A stretch of DNA of 13,282 nt from positions 1 to 13,282 of the forward strand of contig JABMMY010000343.1 in the NCBI GenBank assembly GCA_013205415.1. Direction: 5' to 3'. The notes beneath the pieces are model-generated. The model saw nothing but the letters and a program-made list of their open reading frames with translations. It ran no database searches and was not told the origin of the DNA. Positions 1 to 6,951 of the stretch are shown piece after piece. A program made the translations under genes and the position numbers. This DNA comes from Deltaproteobacteria bacterium (GTDB lineage Bacteria > Bdellovibrionota > FAC87 > UBA2466). The number at the start of each line of letters is the position of its first letter. The first letter of the stretch is position 1.

Positions 1-143
1 CTCTAGGGGTGACTGCATTAGCTCTTCTCGTTGGATTTAAAGAACAGGAAAAGGCCATGACCAAGGAGCTCACCATGCTTGGAATAGGTGTCATTATTTT
101 TTTAGTGGGTCGACTTCTTGAAAATATCGCCGGTAAAAAATAG
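1..143 (+). CDS. C-terminal fragment of a small membrane protein
   Basis: An open frame enters from the left edge (first full codon at position 3) and stops with TAG at 141-143. The visible 46 residues contain two hydrophobic stretches, one at the start (LGVTALALLVGF) and one near the end (MLGIGVIIFLVGRLLE), separated by a short charged linker (KEQEKAMTKE), and finish with a basic tail (AGKK). This suggests a small integral membrane protein with a two-helix hairpin at its C-terminus. The family cannot be named from this fragment; small pilin-like or holin-like proteins have a similar appearance, but nothing decides between them. It ends 12 bases before yebC and could be co-transcribed with it. 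The start lies outside the window. Confidence 0.5.
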   Translation, partial: LGVTALALLVGFKEQEKAMTKELTMLGIGVIIFLVGRLLENIAGKK

Positions 144-155
144 AGGAAAGCGCAA

Positions 156-911
156 ATGTCCGGTCACAATAAGTGGAGTAAGGTCAAAAATATTAAAGGC
201 CCACTCGATGCAAAAAAAGGGAAATTATTCACCAAGCTCAGTAAAGAGATCACAGTAGCGGCTCGCCTAGGGGGTGGAAACACAGATGGAAATGCTAGGT
301 TAAGGCATGCCATTGTCGAGGCCAGATCGGCTAGCATGCCTAAGGATACTATTGAGAGAGCGATTAAAAAAGGAACCGGAGAGCTAGAGGGCGCCGTCAT
401 TGAGGAGATCACCTATGAAGGCTACGGGCCTGGCGGAGTGGCACTCTTAGTTGAAACTCTTACAGATAATAAAAATCGTACCGTCAATGATTTGAGAAAT
501 ATTTTTAAGTCCAACGGAGGATGTCTGGGCGAAAGTGGAGGTGTAGCCTGGATGTTTAATCGCTTTGGCCAGCTACTCTTTGAAGCTAAAAAACACTCAG
601 AAGAAAGGCTCATGGAGGTGGCTTTAGAGGCCGGAGCCCAAGATGTGTCTACCGATTCAGAGGGAATCACCGAGGTGTTAACTGGGGTCGCAGATCTCTA
701 TCGGGTCCGTGAAAATTTTGAAAGGTTGGGAATGCTTCCTAGCCAGGCATGTTTTAGTTTTGTGGCAAAATCTACAGTGCCTCTAGATAAAACCAATGCC
801 GAGGCACTGATTGAGCTGATTAATGAGATAGAGGACCATGACGATGTGCAGCGCGTTCATTCTAATGGAAATATTGATGAGAAGATATTGGCAGAACTCT
901 CACAAAAATAG
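156..911 (+). CDS. yebC: YebC/TACO1-family transcription/translation factor
   Basis: The 251-residue protein matches the YebC/PmpR/TACO1 family over its whole length. The N-terminus has the hallmark GHNKWSKVKNIKG, followed by DAKKGKLFTKLSKEITVAARLGGG and later MPKDTIERAIKKGTG. The middle carries the typical YEGYGPGGVALLVE, then TDNKNRTVNDLRNIF. Known members are either DNA-binding regulators or ribosome-associated factors that help translate proline stretches; the sequence alone does not say which role applies here. ATG at 156 is preceded by an AGGAAAG ribosome binding site at 144-150, and the length is typical of the family (about 240-250). The gene directly precedes ruvC, a very widespread arrangement, with 12 bases between them, so it is probably the first or second gene of the ruv operon. 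Confidence 0.96.
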   Translation: MSGHNKWSKVKNIKGPLDAKKGKLFTKLSKEITVAARLGGGNTDGNARLRHAIVEARSASMPKDTIERAIKKGTGELEGAVIEEITYEGYGPGGVALLVETLTDNKNRTVNDLRNIFKSNGGCLGESGGVAWMFNRFGQLLFEAKKHSEERLMEVALEAGAQDVSTDSEGITEVLTGVADLYRVRENFERLGMLPSQACFSFVAKSTVPLDKTNAEALIELINEIEDHDDVQRVHSNGNIDEKILAELSQK

Positions 912-923
912 ACAATAGCTCTA

Positions 924-1433
924 GTGAATAAGGAAACTTTAATTGTAGGTATCGACCCCGGCACTCACAACTTTGGTATCGGGTGTATTTCAAAATCGGG
1001 AAATAATCTTAGGTTGATCACGGCCCAGGTGATTAAAGCTCCTGCTAAGGAGACTCTTTATGAAAGACTAAAGGTAATCGCTCCCCAGTTTTATTCCATC
1101 TTAGACCAATTAAACCCCAAAGAGGTGGCCCTAGAGGATGTCTTTTTTGCCAAAAATGCCAAGTCTGCTTTTCAATTGGGCATTGTTCGTGGGATTGTTT
1201 TTGCGGCGTGTCTAGCTCGTGACATTAAAATTTTTGAATACGCTCCTACTCAAGTAAAATCTACTGTGACAGGTTATGGTCGGGCTGATAAAGCTCAGGT
1301 ACAAAAGATGGTGGGACTACTATTGGGAACCGAACTCAAAACATCTTTTGATGCGAGTGATGCAGTCGCCGTAGCTATCTGCCACGCTTCGATCAATCGT
1401 ATTTTAGCTAAGGAGTTACAAGGAACATGCTAG
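924..1433 (+). CDS. ruvC: Holliday junction resolvase RuvC
   Basis: This 169-residue protein is the RuvC endonuclease, which resolves Holliday junctions by paired symmetrical nicks during recombinational repair, acting with RuvAB. The four expected acidic catalytic residues are visible: D11 in GIDPGTHNFG, E71 in ALEDVFFAKNAKSAFQLG, and D143 and D146 in SFDASDAVAVA. The conserved GYGRADKAQVQKMV segment (residues 117-130) is also present. It starts with GTG, and no convincing Shine-Dalgarno sequence lies in the 12 bases after yebC, so translation may depend on coupling to yebC. The C-terminus overlaps the start of ruvA by 7 bases (1427-1433). The length is normal for the family (about 170). Confidence 0.97.
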   Translation: MNKETLIVGIDPGTHNFGIGCISKSGNNLRLITAQVIKAPAKETLYERLKVIAPQFYSILDQLNPKEVALEDVFFAKNAKSAFQLGIVRGIVFAACLARDIKIFEYAPTQVKSTVTGYGRADKAQVQKMVGLLLGTELKTSFDASDAVAVAICHASINRILAKELQGTC

Positions 1434-2095
1434 GTTTTTTAGAGGGAAAGATTATTTCAAAAAGCACCGAGACCTCTCAGGTGGTCGTGCTTTGCTCCAG
1501 TGTAGGGTATGAAATCACCCTTTCCAAACAGACCCTTGAAGCTACCTTTCTAAACTCAAATGTCAGTTTCTGGTTACACACTCACGTCCGAGAGGATATT
1601 TTTATTTTATTTGGTTTTGCCTCTGAATCGGAAAAACATCTCTTTAAAATTTTAATCGGAGTTTCCGGACTAGGACCTAAAACGGCTCTGTCTTTACTAA
1701 GTGAACATGGCCCCGATAAATTAATTCAGTTAATTATCCACAAGAAAATTTCAGAGATAGCAGAGGCCTCTGGAGTGGGTAAAAAATTAGCTGAGAGATT
1801 ATCACTCGAATTATCTACTAAGTTAAGTAAGCTGGCTTGGATTCAATCGATGCCTCAAACTGAAACCACAACAACCTCTATCGAGTTTTCAAAAGAGGAA
1901 ACCAGTCGTAAAGACTTAAGTTCTGCCCTTACTAATTTGGGATATCAACCCAATCAAATTAAAAATATTATTGATAAACTATTTCTGAGAGACAACAACA
2001 GCGAGCTTAGTTTCGAATCATTACTTCGCTTAGCACTGAAAGAAATTTCCGGAAGAGTTATCTCTTCCGGTACACAGGAGACCTCTCTTGTCTGA
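1427..2095 (+). CDS. ruvA: Holliday junction branch migration protein RuvA
   Basis: RuvA forms the tetrameric scaffold that binds the Holliday junction and recruits the RuvB motor. The 222-residue protein has the expected layout: an N-terminal OB-fold (about residues 1-64, beginning MLGFLEGKI), two helix-hairpin-helix motifs (GVSGLGPKTAL near 78-88 and ASGVGKKLAERL near 114-125), an acidic and variable linker rich in T, S and E (about 143-165), and the small C-terminal RuvB-binding domain (about 168-215, containing LTNLGYQPNQIKNII). It is slightly longer than the usual 190-205 residues because of the linker. The ATG overlaps the end of ruvC and has AAGGA just upstream (about 1420-1424). The 3' end overlaps ruvB by 8 bases and contains a perfect hairpin, described separately. 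Confidence 0.96.
   Translation: MLGFLEGKIISKSTETSQVVVLCSSVGYEITLSKQTLEATFLNSNVSFWLHTHVREDIFILFGFASESEKHLFKILIGVSGLGPKTALSLLSEHGPDKLIQLIIHKKISEIAEASGVGKKLAERLSLELSTKLSKLAWIQSMPQTETTTTSIEFSKEETSRKDLSSALTNLGYQPNQIKNIIDKLFLRDNNSELSFESLLRLALKEISGRVISSGTQETSLV
2049..2070 (+). promoter_or_regulatory. 9-bp perfect hairpin in ruvA just before the ruvB ribosome binding site
   Basis: CCGGAAGAG at 2049-2057 and CTCTTCCGG at 2062-2070 are exact inverse complements around a TTAT tetraloop. The hairpin lies inside the last codons of ruvA and ends 5 bases before AGGAG (2076-2080), the ribosome binding site of ruvB. There is no following T-run, so it is not an intrinsic terminator. It may tune ruvB translation, help translational coupling, or mark an RNA-processing site; this is inference. 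Confidence 0.5.
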
Positions 2096-3122
2096 AGAAC
2101 AGATATTAAATGGCGAACTTATTACTGAAGATCTAAGATCCGACAATAGTCTTCGCCCTAAACATCTTAACGATTTTATTGGCCAGCCAGAACTAAAAAC
2201 TAAACTGGAGATCTTTATTGAGGCCGCTAAACGTCGAGGGGATGCTTTAGATCACACCTTGTTTTGTGGCCCTCCAGGACTTGGAAAAACCTCTCTTGCC
2301 CACGTGATGGCAAAAGAATTGGGCTCGCAACTCATTTCCACCTCTGGACCCGCGCTAGAAAAGTCTGGCGACTTAGCTGCTATTTTAATGAATCTGTCGC
2401 CGAAAGATGTCCTTTTTATCGACGAGATTCACCGCTTAAATCGAGTGGTAGAAGAATCTCTTTATCCTGCACTAGAAGATTTCCAATTAGATATTATCGT
2501 GGGTGAAGGGCCTAGTGCGAGAGTCATGAAACTAAAACTTCCTCCCTTCACTTTGATTGGCGCTACCACCAGAGCTGGGCAGTTAACCTCCCCTCTTATG
2601 GGTAGATTCGGAATGGTTTTTCGATTGGAATACTACACACCCGAAGATCTGCAAATGATTGTGATACGCTCTAGCAGTATTTTAAAATGCCGAATTGAGG
2701 TCGAAGGTGCCCTTGAGATCAGTCGACGAGCTAGAGGCACCCCTCGAATTGCCAATCGTTTATTGCGGCGAGTGAGAGATTATGCCGATATTAAAGCACA
2801 GGGGATTATTACTCGGTCTGTAGCCTTTGATGCTTTAGATATGCTTGATGTCGACGAGAAGGGCCTTGATCAAATGGATCGTCTTTTCCTACGCACTATT
2901 GCGGAGAAATTTGCAGGGGGGCCGGTAGGCATCGAAACATTAGCGTCTGCTCTCAGTGAAGAAAGAGAGACTTTAGAGGATGTTTATGAACCCTTTCTTA
3001 TTCAATGTGGTTATTTGAATCGCACCAACAGAGGGAGAGTCGTAACCGAACTTGCCTACTCTCACTTAAAGCTAGCAATGCCTAAGTCGGCTCCGTCGGC
3101 CCAGCCGACCCTATTTCCTTAG
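2088..3122 (+). CDS. ruvB: Holliday junction branch migration ATPase RuvB
   Basis: RuvB is the hexameric AAA+ motor that drives branch migration with RuvA and hands junctions to RuvC. The 344-residue protein shows Walker A GPPGLGKT at residues 61-68, Walker B LFIDEIH at 109-115, sensor 1 GATTRAG at 158-164, and the arginine-finger segment MGRFG (R173). The C-terminal winged-helix domain follows, with the family signature GGPVGIETLASALSEE and a GYLNRTNRGRVVT segment. TTG at 2088 is the best start: AGGAG lies at 2076-2080, and the N-terminus (LRPKHLNDFIGQ near 22-32) then has normal length. The frame overlaps ruvA by 8 bases, which suggests coupled translation. A terminator hairpin follows the stop codon. 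Confidence 0.97.
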   Translation: MSEEQILNGELITEDLRSDNSLRPKHLNDFIGQPELKTKLEIFIEAAKRRGDALDHTLFCGPPGLGKTSLAHVMAKELGSQLISTSGPALEKSGDLAAILMNLSPKDVLFIDEIHRLNRVVEESLYPALEDFQLDIIVGEGPSARVMKLKLPPFTLIGATTRAGQLTSPLMGRFGMVFRLEYYTPEDLQMIVIRSSSILKCRIEVEGALEISRRARGTPRIANRLLRRVRDYADIKAQGIITRSVAFDALDMLDVDEKGLDQMDRLFLRTIAEKFAGGPVGIETLASALSEERETLEDVYEPFLIQCGYLNRTNRGRVVTELAYSHLKLAMPKSAPSAQPTLFP

Positions 3123-3125
3123 TAT

Positions 3126-3160
3126 TAGACCCCTCCCTTCACCTAAGAGGTCTATTTTTT
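3126..3160 (+). terminator. Intrinsic terminator of the ruv operon
   Basis: TAGACC at 3126-3131 pairs with GGTCTA at 3149-3154, with additional GA/TC pairing possible across a bulge, and the 3' arm runs directly into a run of six T (3155-3160). It lies 4 bases after the ruvB stop codon. The structure overlaps the last codons of the convergent minus-strand gene. In the opposite direction no T-run follows, so it is probably effective only for the plus strand. Confidence 0.65.
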
Positions 3161-3750
3161 CGCATTTTAAATTTAAGCCAAAAGATCTCTATTACCATAT
3201 ATACGACCAAGCTTACCGTGAGACCCACTCCCTTTAAAATAGCCCACGCCCTAGTCGACCAGTGCAGGGCTGCCCAGGTGGCCAAAATGGCGTGAGCCAA
3301 AAAGAAAATTCCAATACGAAAATTTAATCCCCTAAATTGTTTTTCTAAGACGGTACGCAGGGCCTCAGGTACCTTTGCGAATGTATTTTGTTTCTTCGCC
3401 ATTAAGAGAAGAAAGGGTCGCCCCAAACAGGAGGAGCCCATTAGGAGACCCGCCATAAACAGTTCAATAATGGCGGGTTGTAGTTTAAACCAAATGCCAT
3501 CACTCGTGAAAATAGCAATTCCACCCATTCCAAGAAGTAGTCCATTTCCAATCCACGTGATCGTAGTTACCTTTTTTTGGGTTACTTTTTCATAGATAAT
3601 CTCTCCTAGCCCAAAAACCATTCCTGCGATGAGTCCCCATAAGGTGCCAAAATATTCCTCAACCAGCGTGAAAATAACGATAGGAATCACTCCGCCTAGA
3701 AAAATTGAGCGCATCGAATTCATTTTTGGAGGAGGTTTACTATGGGTCAT
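3139..3750 (-). CDS. YciB-like (intracellular septation protein A family) inner membrane protein
   Basis: This is a very hydrophobic protein with about five or six predicted membrane segments. It resembles the YciB/IspZ (septation protein A) family in the order of elements. A first helix contains VIPIVIFTLVEEYFG. A central WFKLQPAIIELFMAGLLMG segment follows, then a polar loop with GRPFLLLMAKK. Next is a LNFRIGIFFLAHAILATWAA helix, and a last one has WAILKGVGLTVSLVVYMV. E. coli YciB has the same pattern of W-K, GxLL, KP and LN..W..FF..... landmarks. YciB proteins lie in the inner membrane and are linked to cell envelope or septum synthesis. The frame is open back to 3798, but ATG at 3750 is preferred: it has a weak AAGG about 10 bases upstream, leaves room for the divergent gene, and gives about 203 residues. 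The stop codon lies within the ruvB terminator hairpin. Confidence 0.65.
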   Translation of the reverse strand: MTHSKPPPKMNSMRSIFLGGVIPIVIFTLVEEYFGTLWGLIAGMVFGLGEIIYEKVTQKKVTTITWIGNGLLLGMGGIAIFTSDGIWFKLQPAIIELFMAGLLMGSSCLGRPFLLLMAKKQNTFAKVPEALRTVLEKQFRGLNFRIGIFFLAHAILATWAALHWSTRAWAILKGVGLTVSLVVYMVIEIFWLKFKMRKNRPLR

Positions 3751-3817
3751 ACTGAGAAACCTTAGCATTTCAAAGCTCACTAGCCAAAAACTTAACATTG
3801 AGATAGGCTTTTACTTA

Positions 3818-4555
3818 GTGACTAAATCATATCGCTCTAAGCTGTTTCTTCTAATTGGATTTCTATTTTTAGATTTATTTTATTCCCCTATCCTTTTAGC
3901 AGCCACGTCTAGGGTCCCTAAGATTAAAACGACTCGGGAAATTTCTGTGGAAAAATCCTCCCAAGGCGAATTGAAAAATTCCACACTTTTAGAGAGTACC
4001 TGGCTCATGCCTCAACTCTCTATCATGATGCCTACCGTATTAACTCTGACCAATCCAAATTTTGAGGTGGCTTATGGTAAACAATTTCCAAGCCTAACCC
4101 AGGTAAGTGTTGCTGCTGTCACTCCATTATTTAATTGGGGTGGATTTCGTGTCTTATCAACAGCCCAATTAGGATTTAGTTACAAAGCCGGACCTTTTGA
4201 AATGACTCGTTTCAATGGTGAAATTCTCCGGGAAAAAATATCTCTTTCCTGGGTACCCATGAATCTAGGTGCAAAATTTCTCTATTCTCTAAGTAGTTTC
4301 CCATTCATGAAACCCTCGATAACGTTAGGCGGGGGTAGCCATTGGTTTTATCAAACGGCAAATATAGGAGGGGCTAATGAAAGCTTCTGGATTCCCTATT
4401 ATTTTGTCACCTCTGCAGTTTCTTTTTTAGAGGGAACGACCCCTTCCGATTGGTTTGGAGGATTTACCTTTGGAGTCACCTACCAAAACAGCCTAAGTAA
4501 ATTTCAATCGGTCAAAGGTCTTTCCTTTGATTTAGGCCTAAACCTTCTTCTTTAG
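3818..4555 (+). CDS. Predicted outer-membrane beta-barrel protein (hypothetical)
   Basis: The frame is open from 3629, but the first 60 codons are antisense to the YciB-like gene and unconvincing. GTG at 3818 puts a signal peptide at the N-terminus: basic TKSYRSK, a hydrophobic core LFLLIGFLFLDLFYSPILL, and a likely cleavage after AA (about residue 29). An AGATAGG stretch lies about 10 bases upstream. The mature part alternates polar and hydrophobic residues with many aromatic and glycine residues (VSVAAVTPLFNWGGFRVL, WFGGFTFGVTYQNSL) and ends in an amphipathic strand, LSFDLGLNLLL. These features suggest an outer-membrane barrel of about 215 residues. No specific family is recognised. It is divergent from the YciB-like gene, with about 67 bases between the chosen starts. 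Confidence 0.6.
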   Translation: MTKSYRSKLFLLIGFLFLDLFYSPILLAATSRVPKIKTTREISVEKSSQGELKNSTLLESTWLMPQLSIMMPTVLTLTNPNFEVAYGKQFPSLTQVSVAAVTPLFNWGGFRVLSTAQLGFSYKAGPFEMTRFNGEILREKISLSWVPMNLGAKFLYSLSSFPFMKPSITLGGGSHWFYQTANIGGANESFWIPYYFVTSAVSFLEGTTPSDWFGGFTFGVTYQNSLSKFQSVKGLSFDLGLNLLL

Positions 4556-4734
4556 ATCTGCTTAAGTGTAATCTTTTTTAATGGTGACATTATGTCCCTG
4601 ACCTTTGAAAAAAAGACCGGAAAGGTATCGCTATTTTTAGAGGCAAATCTACCGAATCGCGATCAGAAGATGCGGTGGTATCCAAAGTTGTCGTCCAAAG
4701 TTTTTCTAAAAAGTGACATCTTCTAAGGTCATTC

Positions 4735-4778
4735 AAGGGTCTCAACGCGATATTTCATGCCTAAAAGAGGAGACCCTT
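4735..4778. repeat. 9-bp perfect inverted repeat with 26-base loop
   Basis: AAGGGTCTC at 4735-4743 and GAGACCCTT at 4770-4778 are exact inverse complements separated by 26 bases. The element lies in the gap between the two outer-membrane protein genes, about 200 bases before the second start. It is not followed by a strong T-run. It could be a structured leader, a small RNA element, or chance; only the repeat itself is directly seen. Confidence 0.45.
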
Positions 4779-4913
4779 TAGTCCCCTCAGGATAAGTTAC
4801 TAAGAGAAAAGCCATTCGAATTTATTCCTTCACGCCAATCATTTACCTTTTTTTAATAAGAACTAATTTCTATAATCTTTTCTGGCCCATTCTTTGCTTT
4901 ATGTAGGAATCGA

Positions 4914-4932
4914 TTTAGTAAAAAAAACTAAA
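4914..4932. promoter_or_regulatory. Short AT-rich dyad upstream of the second outer-membrane gene
   Basis: TTTAGT (4914-4919) and ACTAAA (4927-4932) are inverse complements around a 7-A spacer, about 44 bases before the start codon and next to the AT-rich TTTAATATTAAAAG stretch. The position suits a regulator site or a promoter element, but such AT-rich dyads arise easily by chance. Confidence 0.25.
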
Positions 4933-4975
4933 AGGGTTATTTAATATTAAAAGATCACGAAACAACGGGGGAACT

Positions 4976-5884
4976 ATGGAACGAATTCAAAGGTTATTGT
5001 CAAATATTTGGTGGGGAATTATCTTTACAGCTTGTATGTGGGGAATGCGTTCTCATGCTGTGACTACCACGGCTAAAAGTACGCCTACACAAAAATCAAC
5101 AGCCACCCTATCGACCTCTGGTATTCAGGCCACGGGATATATAGATTTCAGACCCTCCTGGATTTCAAAAACGGGTGGATTTACGACTGAAGATACTGTT
5201 GAACTGGGAGCTAAGTTGAGTGCAGACACTTCACTTACCTACATGCAAGGCTTCAATACTAACCTATATGATCCTGTAAGCTCTGGACCGGTTAGTGGAA
5301 TGAAACTAGAGATTCTCTCCGGAGCTATAAAAACTAAAGTAAATAAGATATGGGAAAATCAGGCCTCGGGATTGTCGTTAGCTTATGAAAATAGAATCTA
5401 CCTACCCATTGATGCAGGCTCAGTAAAAACAGGAAACCTCACGGCCATTAGGAACTATTTAAAACTTTCAAAAGCCATTTCCAACAAAGTAAAGCTCACT
5501 ATGAGTGAGGTGATGATCCCTATTATTAATACAAGACCGGGGAATATTTCATCTGACGGAATAGCTACCGCTAACAATATTTTTGAAAATCGAGTTTATT
5601 TAATTACCGATATTCAACTCACTGAAAAGCTTTCTTTATCGCTTCCGATCATGTTCCACCAAACACGATCGGGTAACTTTAAAGCTGAAGCAGCTAATAA
5701 TTCCGCCTGGTCATTTTATCTTTCGACCAGTCCAGAGTTAGATTACGAACTCACCCCTAATTTGACGATAGGATTGGCCTATTACAACAATGAAAGTTTC
5801 TTCACGCCGAATCTTTCTAAAACACAGTTTGGTTCAGCACTAGAAAGTGGAGAGTTTCAGTTTGCATTAACGGCTTCGCTTTAA
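4976..5884 (+). CDS. Predicted outer-membrane beta-barrel protein (hypothetical)
   Basis: The 302-residue protein begins with a signal peptide: MERIQRL, a hydrophobic core with WWGIIFTACMWGM, and a likely cleavage after SHA at residue 28. A T/S-rich linker (about 29-50) leads into a mature region made of repeated amphipathic strands, for example GIQATGYIDFRPSWIS, LSADTSLTYMQGFN, LSLAYENRIYLPID, RVYLITDIQLTEKLSLSLPI, SAWSFYLSTSPELDYEL and LTIGLAYYNNESFF. The C-terminal strand GEFQFALTASL is typical of outer-membrane barrels. It is probably a small porin-like or other outer-membrane protein; the family is not recognised. GGGGG just upstream of ATG 4976 supports the start. The 3' end overlaps the convergent methyltransferase gene by 18 bases. 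Confidence 0.7.
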   Translation: MERIQRLLSNIWWGIIFTACMWGMRSHAVTTTAKSTPTQKSTATLSTSGIQATGYIDFRPSWISKTGGFTTEDTVELGAKLSADTSLTYMQGFNTNLYDPVSSGPVSGMKLEILSGAIKTKVNKIWENQASGLSLAYENRIYLPIDAGSVKTGNLTAIRNYLKLSKAISNKVKLTMSEVMIPIINTRPGNISSDGIATANNIFENRVYLITDIQLTEKLSLSLPIMFHQTRSGNFKAEAANNSAWSFYLSTSPELDYELTPNLTIGLAYYNNESFFTPNLSKTQFGSALESGEFQFALTASL

Positions 5885-6892
5885 AAAAACACGGCTTTCA
5901 TAAAAGCTAAACCCGTGAGCTCGCCAGTTTCTATCGATGGGGGAAAGGTACACCTGTTTTAACCAGGGGTGCCTTTTCACCATTCGTGGAGGTCGTCCCA
6001 CCTGCGCCATTACTACATTGATCTTTCCTTTTTCTGAATTTTGATAGAGTTCTTGAAATACCCTTTTCATAGTAAGAAAAGAAAAGGGATTAAACAGATA
6101 ATAACAGTTCGCCCACGGAATTTTTTTTCTATAAAGATCCGAGCACTCAAATTTTATTCTCTTAGTCAAACCCATTTTTATCGACGCTTTTTCGGCTTGA
6201 AGATGTCGTTCCTTCATCAGTTCTAAACCTAAAAAAGTGACTTTAGGATTTAAAAGCCCCAGCACCATTCCCACTCGTCCCAAACCACTTCCCAAATCGA
6301 TCACATGGTCTTTAGATTTTAATTTTAATCTATCTGAGATATCAACTAAGACTCGGTAGGGGGTAAAAAGATCCTCGGAATCAAGCTCTAAATAAATATC
6401 TTCATTACGATACAAAGCTTTAAGATTTTTCCCAAACAGATCTAGCTTAACCTTTCTTTCACTAAGTCCCATCACCCTATCTAGACATTCATCACCTAAA
6501 AATGTTTTCTTAGATAACGTACGAAGAAAATCGGACCGCAGGCTTTTCAGCATCCAATCGGTTTTGTCTTTGGTGGTTCCTTTATCCGCCATTTTTTGTG
6601 ACAAATGAAAGGCTTTAAGTTTAGCCAGGTGAGCTATCTCTACCTGCAGCAATCGGTTAGTTGCAGTTTTTATTAAATTAAGCTTGGCCTCTTTTCTCCA
6701 GAAATTCACAGCATATAGAATTATTTTAGATTCTAAAGGGGTAAGATTTCGAAGCCTTCGCCAGAGAGAGGCCCTTTCCGGGAAACTCCATTCCACCGCT
6801 TGGTGAAGAATAGTTAGCCATACCCTCTTTTCTAAAAATAGATTCGGATTGGAATGGGTAATAATTTTTAAAATCTCAAAGTCGGTTAGCAT
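5867..6892 (-). CDS. Class I SAM-dependent methyltransferase
   Basis: The C-terminal half of this 341-residue protein is a Rossmann-fold methyltransferase. Motif I is VIDLGSGLGRVG at 197-208. The acidic residue after strand 2 is probably E224 in FLGLELMKERH. A post-motif acidic residue lies in FECSDLY (about 248-254), and the catalytic-loop-like FNPFSF is at about 267-272. The segment just before motif I (DLFTPYRVLVDISDRL, with motif I close behind) is reminiscent of DOT1-like methyltransferases, although bacterial relatives have unknown substrates. The N-terminal about 160 residues are basic and helical and not recognised. The start at 6892 has no clear ribosome binding site, so a somewhat different start is possible. 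It is divergent from rlmH and converges on the preceding gene with an 18-base overlap. Confidence 0.75.
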   Translation of the reverse strand: MLTDFEILKIITHSNPNLFLEKRVWLTILHQAVEWSFPERASLWRRLRNLTPLESKIILYAVNFWRKEAKLNLIKTATNRLLQVEIAHLAKLKAFHLSQKMADKGTTKDKTDWMLKSLRSDFLRTLSKKTFLGDECLDRVMGLSERKVKLDLFGKNLKALYRNEDIYLELDSEDLFTPYRVLVDISDRLKLKSKDHVIDLGSGLGRVGMVLGLLNPKVTFLGLELMKERHLQAEKASIKMGLTKRIKFECSDLYRKKIPWANCYYLFNPFSFLTMKRVFQELYQNSEKGKINVVMAQVGRPPRMVKRHPWLKQVYLSPIDRNWRAHGFSFYESRVFLKRSR

Positions 6893-6942
6893 TTACAGAG
6901 AGTAAACTAAAGCCTTCCCTATGACTAGACTTGGATATAGAA

Positions 6943-6949
6943 AGAGGAG
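6943..6949 (+). promoter_or_regulatory. Ribosome binding site that fixes the rlmH start
   Basis: AGAGGAG lies 2 bases before ATG 6952. The open frame extends upstream to a TTG at 6931, but this site and the family N-terminus (MKIELIKIGK) favour 6952. The very short spacing is slightly unusual; with AGAGG as the core the spacing is about 4-5 bases. Confidence 0.6.
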
Positions 6950-6951
6950 CG

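Larger units (their letters stand above)
4556..4975. other. 420-bp intergenic region with inverted repeats and no clear gene
   Basis: No convincing gene is present. A 44-codon plus-strand ORF (4592-4726, starting MSLTFEKKTGKV) has no good ribosome binding site and is probably chance. A possible weak hairpin is ACCTTT (4601-4606) with AAAGGT (4621-4626), followed by a short T-run, which could terminate the upstream gene. TCCAAAGTT is directly repeated at 4681-4689 and 4694-4702. A long-loop 9-bp inverted repeat at 4735-4778 is listed separately. The last 120 bases are AT-rich and probably carry the promoter of the following gene; TATAAT occurs at 4871-4876, with a T-rich stretch at the -35 distance. 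GGGGG at 4967-4971 is the likely ribosome binding site for the ATG at 4976. Confidence 0.6.

Noticed and set aside
3629..3817. N-terminal extension of the plus-strand outer-membrane protein frame
   Set aside because: It is antisense to the YciB-like gene, and it would bury the signal peptide about 63 residues inside the protein. The GTG at 3818 gives a normal secreted N-terminus.
4592..4726. 44-codon ORF in the intergenic region (MSLTFEKKTGKV...)
   Set aside because: It has no convincing ribosome binding site and no recognisable motif, and ORFs of this size occur by chance. It is mentioned only within the intergenic entry.
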